Of a stretch of DNA of 64,000 bases, positions 11,842 through 22,479 are shown in pieces. Position 1 is the first letter of the stretch, and the number at the start of each line of letters is the position of its first letter. Under the pieces are notes generated by a model that was not told the DNA's origin, made no database searches, and was given only the letters and a program-made list of their open reading frames with translations. Origin of the DNA: Trileptium ribeirensis (Eukaryota; Nematoda; Enoplea; Enoplida; Thoracostomopsidae); the NCBI GenBank assembly GCA_030248225.1, contig JASANE010028394.1:62001-126000 (forward strand). The letters run 5' to 3'. Position numbers and translations under genes: made by a program.

Positions 11842-14335
11842 TCATTTTCCTGCTAATTGCAGCTTTTTCCTTTCTTCGCAGTCGTTTATGACTTGTTTCC
11901 TTTCATCTTCCATTATCCTTCGTACGGTTCCAACCGTTCTTACAAAATACTTCATTGACCAATTCATTGTCCCGTACGCGAATTCTTGCTTTTGCTCCAA
12001 ATTCATCCTCGCCACTATTTCCATATCGAAACCATATCTTGCAGTTTTCTGTGACCGATCGATAATTCTTTGGCCATGGTTTCACAATTAGCTTAAGATC
12101 TTTGGCCACTTGCGGAATTGTCCATTTTCGGTCTCCCGTATTTGATTGATACGATATTATATATACCATACTTGTGCTATATATACTTCTTCCGGCTTTT
12201 GCGTATGTTCCCCTGGTCGGCTTAATTCGTATTTCTTTTCTGCTACCTTTCTTCTGCGTTCTGTCGATTCTGAGCTTTTACTTCCATTTCCTCTGGATTC
12301 GCATGGGGATGATGTAGTTCGGCTCCGTTTTGCTTTTCGACTTTCTCTTTTTGGCGATCTTGCTAATCTTTTTGGTTCCTATTCTTTCATATCTTCGCAC
12401 CGGTTTAATTTTTCTATTGTTTGCTCGGACATCCCGAACACGTCTTCTTTTGGTTTTGTTGTTTGTTGATTATTTCCCTGATCGTCGTGTATTATTTCTG
12501 GTGTTTCGTTCTTTTTATTACTTTCGAACCTTTGTTCTACGTTCGTTTCATCTTCTTCATCATAATCAAGTTCTTGTTCTGCTGGTTCGATCTCTTGTTG
12601 CGACACTGGATCTATTTCCATTTGTTCGTGATTATCGTTTGGATCTTTGGTTTGTGCCCTTTGAAGAACTGTATCCCGACGGCTTGCTGGCTCTCCAAGT
12701 TGCACTTGCTGTTCCTGTTCCGTACTGACTTTTTGCATTCGTGCTTCCTGAAGGACTGCAACTGGACGACTTGCTGGCCCCTCAGATTGCACCTCCTGCA
12801 TTTTGTTCTTTTCCAGAACGTTTGTTTGCGCAGATTTGTTAGAATCTTCTTGATCCTTTGATTTTGTCGCTATTGGTGCCTTCTCGCCATCATTTCCTTC
12901 GTTTGCTTCTTCTTGCGTTTTCTGCTTTTGTTTCACTTTTTGTGCATACGTGGTACATTTTGACTTCCAGTATCACTTTTTCTTGTGACTTTTTTATACT
13001 TGTTTTGTTCCGTATTTGTTGAATCTATTTATTTGGTGCATTTCGAAAAATCCACTCCGATTGAATCCAATATCGCCGGTTTTCGCTTGTATTTGGGCTC
13101 GTTCTTTCATCAGTTCGTTTTGCCTTTCTACATTCGTTTTGTACCAAGGTATTTCTTCGAAATATTGGGCTGATATATCATCTTCTTCTTCGATATTAAC
13201 TTGTTCCACAAAGTATTCAAATCTCGTTTCTTTTTTCATTTCGTTTTCATCAATTTGGCATAAGTTGAGTTCATTCCGATCGAATTTCTTTTGTTTGACC
13301 GTTCGATCTATTCGCATTTCATTTATATTGCTTTTGAACATTCTCGGATCTTGTATTTGTGGTTGTATCTTTTGATCGCATTCTTTCTGGATTCTTTCTA
13401 GTATTTTTATCCTATTTTGTTGTTCTTCGATCGTTTGCGGTCTTGCTTTGATACGTATTGTCGGTGTTCAATGCCACGGGTATTTCTTTATAACTTTTTA
13501 TGAGGTTCTAAACATCACTTTGTTCATGTCTATTTATTGCCATTTCATTTGCTCGACAAGCCATCGCTAATATAACTGGAAATAGTAGTGTTGCATCGCG
13601 ACAATGTTGGATCATATGGTTGATCGTCCATGCGCTTTCTGGCCATTGTCCATCTTGATATCGTAATCGTATTGGTGCGAACAATTTCTTTATTCGTCAA
13701 TTTCGCTATAATATTCGATTTTTTCGCCCATCTTTTTGAGGACATTTTGTCCACTAATTGTTGAGTTGATACTTGATCTTGTTCGCCCAGTATTTTGTGT
13801 AATTCGCCAACGTCGACCGTTGTTAGACCTGCTGGATACGATTGTCTATTACGTTCGAACATTGCATTCCATATCTTTTCCTCATTTTGTACGTCATTCC
13901 ACAATATAACATTTTCTTTTAAATAAATTGGTTCTGGTATCTTCCCTCCGAATTGTGCCACATCTATGTTTCCCAATTCGCGTACGCTTGTTTGGATTGC
14001 TACATAATTACGACTTTACTTGCCGTTTCGCTTGTCGTATAGTTCCAAAATTCCTTGTCAGTCCACGTTAGACAATCTTCGTGGATACCATTCTGTTTAA
14101 GAAATGTTCCAATCCGTAGTTTTTGTTTTGCCACTGCTTCCATTTCCGCCAATAGAATTTTTGCTACCACCGTTGCTATTGAGATTATATTTGTTCTTGA
14201 CTGTTTCAATTTTTTATGAATTGTTCTGCGATATTCTCTGTTTCGATAATAATCATCGCTTGGCCCGTTCATAGATTTAATCCAAATGTCGTTTGGTAAT
14301 CTAACCATCTCTGCCACCACCGCGTAATATGTCAT
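11842..14335 (-). pseudogene. Element A ORF3 region, unknown protein, fragmented
   Basis: Downstream of pol on the element strand lie successive open segments at 14335-14000, 13976-13545, 13341-12994, 12936-12379 and about 12169-11842, in shifting frames. I do not recognise a domain. The N-terminal part is mixed helical (ends near KVVIM). The 13341-12994 part is highly charged. The 12936-12379 part is Gln/Glu/Lys-rich and likely disordered or coiled. The C-terminal part is basic. The position matches ORF3 of element B, but I see no DxE or YAAxD exonuclease motifs and no zinc ligands here. It may be a different ORF3 type, or the homologous N-terminal part may be lost. Confidence 0.5.
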
Positions 14336-14815
14336 GATGTTCTTTTATTGTTAGGACCCGGTGTAAAATTCATTTGGCTCGGATTCTTGTTAAACAGATA
14401 TCGCTTTTGGACTATACGTCGTTGCTGTTTCAAAAATCGTTGAGTCGGCTGGATTATTCGTCGGTTCGTTGGATCTTTCTACTCGGTCGTACCGTTAGTC
14501 GTTGTCGTTTTCGTATTATATTTTTTTACTCTCCCGTACTCCAATGGTAACGCCACCACCACAATTATAAAAAATTTTATTTTATTTGGGCACATTTACT
14601 AAGTTTTCCTATAAATGTTAAGTTAATATATAATTATACAATTTTTAGTTTTTATGGTTATTTCTAGTTATCATGCAACACATTTTTAGTTTTTGGTTTT
14701 AGGATTATTCAGAAATTCTATATAATTATTATTCAATCCAGCGTTTATTCGGATCTGGTTCCATAAGTGTGATCATGTTTTATTCCTTGTAAAATATGTT
14801 CTTGGGTCGTATATA
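14336..14815 (-). other. Element A gap between pol and ORF3
   Basis: Non-coding stretch of nearly 500 bp between the PHD finger and ORF3, matching the 0.57-kb gap in element B at the same place. In element B that gap carries the splice acceptor for ORF3. I could not find an equally convincing acceptor here. Confidence 0.4.
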
Positions 14816-14985
14816 TTTTTATGCAAGGACCACAGTACCATAGGGCTTCCTGGGGGTCATCCTCCAATCCTACACAAGCTTGGTGAAACCATAAAAACAT
14901 CTATCACATTGGACCCATTTAATTATAATACCCATTTCATTGTCTTCCTTCCAAGAGCCTTTGATTTTCCGCAATAGTAGTCCTC
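14816..14985 (-). pseudogene. Element A pol C-terminal PHD finger, frameshifted
   Basis: Reading across frames gives a PHD-finger ligand pattern: YYCGKS (first Cys; Ser where the second Cys should be), then WVQCDRC, then after a -1-type break in a T run, WFHQACVGL and ALWYCGPC. A stop at 14923-14925 also interrupts it. PHD fingers bind histone H3 tails, often methylated K4. The equivalent domain is intact at the end of element B pol, which confirms that it is part of pol. The finger is non-functional here. Confidence 0.72.
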
Positions 14986-16130
14986 AGGGGCTAAACGCTG
15001 ACGTGATTCTTTTTGAATGCGTCTTAATTTGGCTTCATATCCCGCATAATCCTCTGGGTCTCCTCCAAAATGTTTACATTGGGTACAATTATACAATTTT
15101 GTTCGTTGGGTTGCATTACCGACTTTTACTAATAAAATGTTCGAGAATTTGACTTCAATAATTCGAAAAAGTTTATCGAATTCCGCATGATATAAGCTGC
15201 TATATGAGCCCATTGATAATTTGTTTGGATTTTTCATTAGGATTAAATCGCCATTGTTAAATGTTCTTTTCTTTGCTCTCCGGTCAAAATATTGTTTATA
15301 CTGATTGTATGCCAAAAATACGTTTTTTTCCGTACTCGTTCCCATGCTATCGTAAGTTTCTCCATCAGTTGTGGCGCATATCCTTCATCTGAAGTTGCTG
15401 TTAGGTATCCATGGATTGGGTTTTCTCCAGGTAAATCAGTATCTCGACCATGTAGTAAGAAGCACGGTGTTTGTCCAGTTGAAGCGTGGACAGCTGTTCT
15501 ATCTGCGAAACATAACGTTTCCAGGAATTCATCCCATTTGTCAGGTACCAATTCGGTTGTTGGTTTGAGCATTGCTTTGAGCGTTTGATTCCATCGTCCG
15601 ACTAATCCATTCGCTTGATGACAACAAGGTGCCGAATATACTTTCTTGGTTTCAATTAACGCTAATTCTTTTGTGAAATTCTCGGCAGTGAACCAAGGTC
15701 CTTGATCGGTTAATACTACTCGTGGAATTCCATGTCGACATACGATCCTTTCAATAAAAAGTTTTGTAGTTATACTAGCCGTTTGATCTAGTACTGCGAA
15801 TGCTTCAGGCCATTTCGTGAAGCAGTCTATGAAACAGATGATGTATTTGTTGCCAGATTGAGTTGGTGGTAGAGGACCAATAATATGGATGCCTAGCATG
15901 TGAAATGGTGCTAGCTCTTTGATCGGTTGCAAAAGATTTCTTCGTTTGGGGCCTTGGCGAGATAGAGCATACGGTATACATTCTTCTATGTATTGTCGTA
16001 AATCGCGAGTCATAAAAAGTCTTGTGTCATTTTCGACCATTCTTTTTCCAATCCTAAATGTCCTCCGTATTTTGATGTGTGATACATCTCGAATAGCGGT
16101 CGTCGAAAATCAGGAGGTACCACAATTTGA
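14923..16130 (-). pseudogene. Element A integrase, inactive
   Basis: The zinc-binding N-terminus (KYGGHLG, then YIEECIPY where C-x2-C is expected) and catalytic core are readable over two frames (16720-16010 and 16040-15243), followed by 15345-14923. The core motifs are LGIHIIGPLP, where the first catalytic Asp is His; VLTDQGPWF, with the second Asp kept; and NGLVGRWNQT, where the catalytic Glu is Gly. Two of three catalytic residues are therefore lost, as is a zinc ligand. The C-terminal part leads into the PHD finger. Confidence 0.85.
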
Positions 16131-17013
16131 AATTCCCATGGTTTGATTTGTTGTGGTAGATCTTTTCTTCGTAATCGATATAAGATATCACCGAGGATAA
16201 TGAATTGACGTTTGTGTGCTACGATCCATTTCGTTTCGAATGCTGGAGTCGTGTCTAAGAATTCATTGTTTTCAATATAGTATTTGAACGAGTGAATGCA
16301 TAGATCTTCGTTTTGTGCGCGTACCAGTTGATCTGGTGTCCATGATGGTTCTAGCCGAAAATATTGTGAATACATTTCGGCATCGGTTATTTCGGGTTCT
16401 TCCGGTTCGTCTGGATTATCCAATGCTTCCTCAGATTCTATTCTTTCTTGTTGTTCGTTTTGTGCCATTCTTTGTTCATTTTCCATTAATGGTTCCACTT
16501 GTACTCTTTTTCTTGGTTGTTTCAGCCTCTGTGATAACGGTTGTTCGGTTTGCTTTTCATCATTGAAGAGTTCGAGTATACTATCCTCTTCTTCTGATGT
16601 TTCGTTCCTTCTTTCGACCACCGGTTCTTCTTCGCTATCGCTAAGTGTTATTGTATATTTGGTAAATGGTGTTTCTTCTTCAGGTACACCTCCTCTAGGT
16701 TCATTCATTGTTTGACGCATCTTTAGGTTACTTTTCTTTTTCTTATTACCGCCAATTATTAGTTCTTAGTCTCGCTTTGGTTGACTTTTCTTTTCTTGGG
16801 TTTATTGTAATTGTATTTCTGTTTCGAATATCAATGATTTTTCCGAATCGGATTTTTGTTGATCCACCGCCGCTATTGGGTGCTTTTGGATTCTTGGTTT
16901 CCTTTCTTTTGGCTTTCTTTAAGTTCCTGATTCTTTTGTTTCTTTCTTTTGGATTCCTTCGTTCTTATGTGGATCGCCTGTTATTGATTTCCGCTAATTC
17001 TTTTGGTTGTTAG
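16131..17013 (-). pseudogene. Element A pol linker, acidic and Lys-rich, between RNase H and integrase
   Basis: Between the end of RNase H (about 17018) and the integrase zinc domain is roughly 300 codons of low-complexity charged protein. A Lys/Gln-rich part (17013-16720, broken) is followed by an acidic part (16720-16380) with runs such as SDSEEEP and SEEEDSILELF. The conserved block PEITDAEMYSQYF follows. This block also survives in the plus-strand fragment at 9.6 kb, so the linker is a family feature. Ty3/gypsy pols normally have a much shorter link. Function unknown. Confidence 0.55.
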
Positions 17014-17017
17014 ATGT

Positions 17018-18640
17018 TTAGATCGGTTCTTTGTTTCTTTTTCCTCCGTTTCCAAATTTTCGGTTCCAGAAACTACTGGTGGTCTCGATACATTCTACAT
17101 TCTGGTGATATCGTCCCGGTTTGTATACGACTGTATATTCATGCTCGAGAATTTTGTTAGCCATTCGGGCTAATCGCACGGTCATTTGTTCTAGTGGTCG
17201 TTTCTTGTTAAGAATTTGGACCAACCGTGTATGATCCGTGATAATTTTTGTATGGTTTCCCAATAAATATGGCCGGAAATGTTGAACTGCTCGGATTACT
17301 GCCAAACACTCTTGTTCCATCATTGAGTATCGAGTTTCTTCATCACGGTATTTATTACTACCGTAATAGATTACGTGTTTGCTTCCTGTTTCGTCTTTTT
17401 GAGCTTGGACAATACCATGTTTGCTTGCGTCCGTATATAGGCTATATAGTCCGTATATAGTCCGATAAACGGCTTGTATGGATCCGGGTATCCCAATATC
17501 GGAGGTGTCGTCATCTTTATCTTTAAGGTATCGAATGCTTGTTGAGTTTCCTCCGTCCATAGTGGACTAAATTTCGCCATTCTTGCTCGTTTGTTCGTAA
17601 TATCGTATGTGGGCGCTGCTATCGCATAATTAGGTACAAGTTGTCTATAATATACGGTTAAATCAAGAAAGCTTTTGAGTTGTCTCACGGTTTCGGTCTT
17701 GAGAAATTCTGTATCTTCTTGATCTTTCCAGGATCCGTTGATATTCCTTTGTTTGATACTATGTATCCGAGAAACGGTATTTCTTCTTTTAAGAATTCAC
17801 ATTTCGACCCTTTTCCCTTGAGACTCGCTTCTCGTAATTGTTGTAATACTTGCTTAATATCGTACAAGTGGTCCCAAAATTATGTCGAGAATATTATATC
17901 GTCTAAATAACATAGATATGATTGCATTAGAACGCCTGCCAGAACCAATTGCATCATTCTTTGAACCGTTGCGGGTGCATTCGTCAATCTGAAAGGCATA
18001 ACGTTGAATTCGAACAATCCTTCATGGCATATGAATGCTGTCCTTTCTTTGTCTTACTCGTTCATTGGTACTTGCCAATATCCCGATTTTAGATCCAAAG
18101 TTGAGAAGTACTTGGCTCCGCCGAATGCGTCTAACATTTTGTCCATTCTTGGCAATGGAAAACTGTCTCCTTTCGTGACTGAGTTAAGCATTCGGTAATC
18201 CGCACAAAATCTTTTTGTTCCGTCCTTTTTATTAGTTAGGACGATTGGAGAAGCCCACGGGCTATACGATTTTCTGATTACGCTTTGATCGAGCATTTCT
18301 TGTACTTGTTTGCTTGCTTGGTTTCGATCGACATACGGTAGACGTCGTAGTGGTTGTTGTATCGGCTTATCGACTGTGGTTTGTATATAATGTTCCACTT
18401 GCGTATTAATACCAATATCGAAATCTGATTTTGAAAACACATCTTGGTAATTGTGCAATACTGTTGCTAAATACGCCTTCCCTTCTTCATCAGTAACCGA
18501 TTTTTCAAGATCAATTTCGGTTGATAATTCGCTATTGTTCATGTGCTCCGTTTGGCGTATTATTTGTACTTGGAATTGTTCGATATTGAATCGCTGTTGC
18601 TCCATTTTTCGTTCTTGTACTTCTGTGTCCACCATCGATA
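17018..18640 (-). pseudogene. Element A reverse transcriptase and RNase H, broken
   Basis: RT starts at 18635 with SPWASPIVLTNKKDGTKRFC, DYRMLNSVT and FSTLDLKSGYWQVPM. It then shifts frame. The active site YLDDIIFST is readable at about 17905-17880 with a stop directly after. QNFSRPK and FLDLTVYYRQLVPNY follow in the 17867-17371 segments. RNase H continues at 17560-17018 (LYTDASKHGI, EQECLAVIRA, ITDHTRLVQI). The RT catalytic Asp pair is kept, but at least three frame breaks and several stops interrupt it. Confidence 0.85.
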
Positions 18641-19510
18641 TTATCTGTCGATTCTATATTTTAATTTCGCCAGCCCTTGATTTAATTATTGGTTTTCCAA
18701 TTTGGGTCCATTTTGGTTCGTATTTTTCTTTTTTATACGGCTCTTTGTATCTTTCTTTTCGAATCGATCGATTGCTCTTTGAGATTTTTCTTAATGGACT
18801 ACCGTTCTTATGATTGTTTCTTCTTTTGCGCACCAGCAGTTGATCTTCAATGCCCTTTTCCACGTTGATCACGCTATTTGCTATTGCTAGACCATTACTG
18901 TCTTTCATCAATGGTTCCACTACTACGTATTGTATCGCCATCATTTATTCCGTCTGGTATTGTAGTTGCGATGAACTTTGCCGATCATGGTGGTATTGTT
19001 TGTTTGTACGAACATTTGAATACTTCGATTTATCGTCTATTCCTTTGACCGTTCCATTTCATTGATTCGCCAGTTATGGGGTATCAGTTGATTGTTCATT
19101 ATGATTCTCAGCTGTTGATAATTACTAACTCGAAAGCTGCCAAGAAGTCGTGTTCATATATCGCAATTTTTGGAAAGTTTTTGATTACAATAAATCGGAT
19201 CTTTCGTATTTCCTTTTTCCAAGTGCACTTGTTCAAAGAAATATCCCACTGCTCTTTCCGCTAATTCGCCTTTCAATCCCACCGCATATAATGCTGTTTC
19301 TCGGAGTGGCGAATGTTTAAAATGCTTTTCGTATTGTTCCTCACTGATAATCGTGATTTGCGATCCCATATTGATTAATTCCCGTAATCTTTTGTTGCCT
19401 TCTGGGTACGTATCGATATAATATATTGATATGACCGTTGGATCGTTGCGTGGCTCGTGTCCTTGTACTTTATTAACTTGGTTCACTTTTATAAACTTTG
19501 TTTTCTTTTC
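18641..19510 (-). pseudogene. Element A aspartic protease, active site lost
   Basis: The segment 19486-19154 holds the retropepsin-like core. The expected LIDTGSQITIIS reads LINMGSQITIIS, so the catalytic Asp is Asn and Thr is Met. The following part (18944-18654), Lys/Arg-rich with ending SRAGEIKI, links protease to RT. Frames do not connect. Retropepsins cleave Gag-Pol; this one could not. Confidence 0.75.
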
Positions 19511-22000
19511 GTCTATTGATATGTCTTCGATTCTCTCTGATTCATTTTGAGGACATCTTTTGTCGTTTCACTACGTTCGATTTTGATAACTGATTTCTCG
19601 TTTCTTCTCTTAATTGATTCGATCGATTCGGCATTTCTCTGTAATGATTTTGATTTTGTTGCTGATTTGCTCTTTGATTTTATTTTGTATTTTGACAAAT
19701 GTTTTTTGAGAAACATTGTTCCGTTTTATGACCTAACTTTCCACATTTATTGCATCTCGGCGGTGTTTGATTCATTAACGATTGTCGGATTTGTGGCTGT
19801 TTATTTGCCACTGGTGCTGACATTCTTTGTTGTGCTGTTACCAGGTAATTTGAGGTTGTATTGGTTGTTGTGGTGCTTGTATTGGGTACATCGTTGGTTG
19901 TTGTATTCCCATTTGTGATTCCAATTTGGTATCCCAATGTTGTATTCCAATTTGGTTGCGTTGTTTGAGAATAATTCGTCTCCATCTGTGTTGATATCGT
20001 TGGCATCGCCATGATTGTGCCGTTTGTTGTTGAGGTCGTATCAGTTGGTTATTCCACCTTTGTGGGTGCCATTGTGTTTGTGGCCTTTGTATTCTCGGTC
20101 GCCACATTTGTTGATTGATGTTTGGTCTCGTTCTTACGATTTGATTTGGTCGGTTTGATTGTATTTCGCGATACGTTGGTCGTTGTTCGTTTGGGCCTTG
20201 TAATCATTTGGTCATTTGTTGCTCTAGGCTTTCGACTGCCTCTGCTTTCTCTAATAGTGTTACGAAAGTTGCTTGTTTCGTTACACATAAGCGGTTTGGT
20301 TTCGGATCTCATCTTTTAATCCCGTTATTAGTGCTGATTTGAGAACTTCCTCGATAATCGATTCGGGCACAAGACAGGTTTCGCGCTGCGTAGACTTGTA
20401 GATCTTTGACTGTTTTTGTTTGTCATAGGCTCTTCAATTTATTCATATGATTTGTCAATGTTTTCGTAGGTTCAGCAATTTATTCATATGATTCGTCAAT
20501 GTTTTTGGTACGTCAAATCGTTCTTTGAACTTTTTGATTAACCCGTTGTAATTGCACAATTCTTTGGCTTTTTCAAGCTTTTCTTGTTCGTCATCAACAC
20601 TGTCTTGGGCCAATGCTTTTTCGAATTCCTTCCGGAATTTTTTGAAGTTCGTTTCGCCGTTATACGATTGTAAGTTGCGCACCTCGTTTTCATTTTGACC
20701 TAAATTGCTTGGCCATTCGGTCGTTGCACTACGTTTGTATTTGTGGCGATTCTTTGGTTGCCACCTTAACGCCTCAATTAATTGTTGATTTAATGTAACT
20801 AAGTCATTTTGTTGACCTTGATTTTGATTCATCATTGTTTGCTGTGGTTGTTGATACTGGTATCCCGGGGTTAATCATTGAATTATTCGTAACGAATGGC
20901 ATTTGATTGCCTTTTGGGACTATTGGTGTTGTACCACAATATTGATGTGCCCCGTTTTGAATTACACCGGTTGTTATTCCTTGATATTGGATCCATGTAT
21001 TCGTTGTTTGGCATGGACCACGATTCGTTGTCATGTACGGAGTTTGTATTTGATTGTACGTATTCGTCATTTGGGTCGTACCGCCGTTTGTTATTATTTG
21101 TGGTACTTGTATTCGGTTTGCATTGATTTGCATTCGGCTCATATCATATCGTGTCGTGCAGTATCGTTCCCAATTTGTGCCGAGTCGGTTGCTATTTGTA
21201 TTGAGTCGATTTCGGTTTATATCGGCTCGTTGTTTATACGGTTTGACCTCCGTTTGTATTAAAGTGTCGATTTACGTTGTGCCAATCTGAATTTGCACCG
21301 CATTGATTGTTATTTACTTCAGATTGATTAAAGTTCACATAATTTACGTCGTTTCGTCCACGTAATTGTTCATTGTTTGAATCGATTTGATCATTATTTC
21401 CAATGTTTCGCGCTTGAATCATACTAACATGATTTTGGCTTGTACCAATTTGGTCATAGTTTATGCCATTTTGATTTCGATACACATTTAGTCGTCTCGG
21501 GATGGCCCCGAGTTGATATTGCCTTGAATCCATTTGGCTCATTTCGCTTTGGGTTCCAATTTGGATTTCACTTATTTTATTAGTTGTCACTGACTGTTGT
21601 TGTGGTTCCGTTATTTGCTGAATTTCGACCGTACTCCGTTCCACGTTAGTTGTTGCTTGATCACTACTCGTAATTGTCATTACTTTCGTTTGTTCCAAAT
21701 TGTTGCTACTCGACAGTGTTGTATATAATTGAACCGTATTGAAAGGTCCGTCGTATTCTACGCCTTGAATTACAATTTTCGGTCGATAATGATTTTGGTT
21801 TAGCTCTATCGATTGTTCTTCACTGCCAATAATTTGTCGAATTATCGTTATTTCGTCATAATCCGTATTTCGCGGTTCCGTTCTTGGCTGAGCCGACGCA
21901 ATTTTCGGTTCGCTCGGTTCAATATTTTGACAGAACTGTTGTAATTCTTCTGTTAATGTTGCATGCCTTTCTATGAACTGTATTTGTTTTTGGCATTACA
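19511..22000 (-). pseudogene. Element A gag, fragmented
   Basis: Successive open pieces (21698-21234, 21142-20804, 20835-20455, 20312-20049, 20012-19680) form a Gln/Asn/Thr-rich Gag. The piece 20835-20455 holds the capsid-like helical part (YNGETNFKKFRKEFEKAL). The piece 20012-19680 ends in a CCHC zinc knuckle, CNKCGKLGHKTEQC, which would bind RNA. A 41-bp direct duplication at about 20435-20516 breaks the frame. The long Asn/Gln-rich N-terminus has little resemblance to the Gag of element B. Confidence 0.75.
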
Positions 22001-22039
22001 ACTTTTGGATGGTACTCCGGGTATCTTTTTCCGGGTTTT

Positions 22040-22279
22040 TCATATTTGAAAACAGCTCTTCTGTGCTTGTTTCTTCATGAAAAATTTCAGCATGCGTTTG
22101 TTGCAAGCTTTCCTGTTCATTTCTTTTCGGTTCCGTGCATTTGGGTCGAACTCGCGCACTATCTCTTCGAGGTCTTTTGTTGTATTGTTCGATATTTGAT
22201 CTTCACTATTAGTATTTTTGGGTTTGACTGACAGTTCTTTTTGTGCGTTTATTCCAGGTGGCGTTCTTAGGCGTGGCAT
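22040..22279 (-). CDS. Element A leader ORF, 79 codons, unknown
   Basis: A small basic protein starts MPRLRTPPGINAQ and ends KKQAQKSCFQI, with several Lys/Arg clusters. It begins about 185 nt downstream of the primer-binding site and precedes gag, the same place as the 97-codon leader of element B, though the sequences do not obviously align. No consensus splice donor is visible at its end. It may be the original N-terminus of Gag rather than a separate protein. Confidence 0.35.
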   Translation of the reverse strand: MPRLRTPPGINAQKELSVKPKNTNSEDQISNNTTKDLEEIVREFDPNARNRKEMNRKACNKRMLKFFMKKQAQKSCFQI

Positions 22280-22462
22280 TTTGGTATTTTAAATTTTAGG
22301 CTGGACTTCCGTAATTCGCCCAGATTATGTGGACTGTTAATTTTTACTACAATATAAATAATGTTTATTTTGGCTTATGCCTTATTTGGGACTGGGCTCA
22401 ATTTCAATTTTTGTGAAAGTACTGACCAACTTATTTTATTAAAATTATTCAACACTTTTACA

Positions 22463-22479
22463 CGATATCGTGGTCAGCA
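22463..22479 (-). other. Element A primer-binding site (degenerate)
   Basis: Directly after the LTR 3' end (AACA, minus strand) comes TGCTGACCACGATATCG. It resembles the element B site TGGTGGCCATGACGAGG, sharing TG-TG-CCA-GA. This suggests that both lineages use the same or a related tRNA primer. I could not name the tRNA. Confidence 0.45.

Noticed and set aside
11842..14335. Exonuclease in element A ORF3
   Set aside because: Looked for DxE, G-H-x-D and YAAxD motifs in all minus-strand frames; none found.
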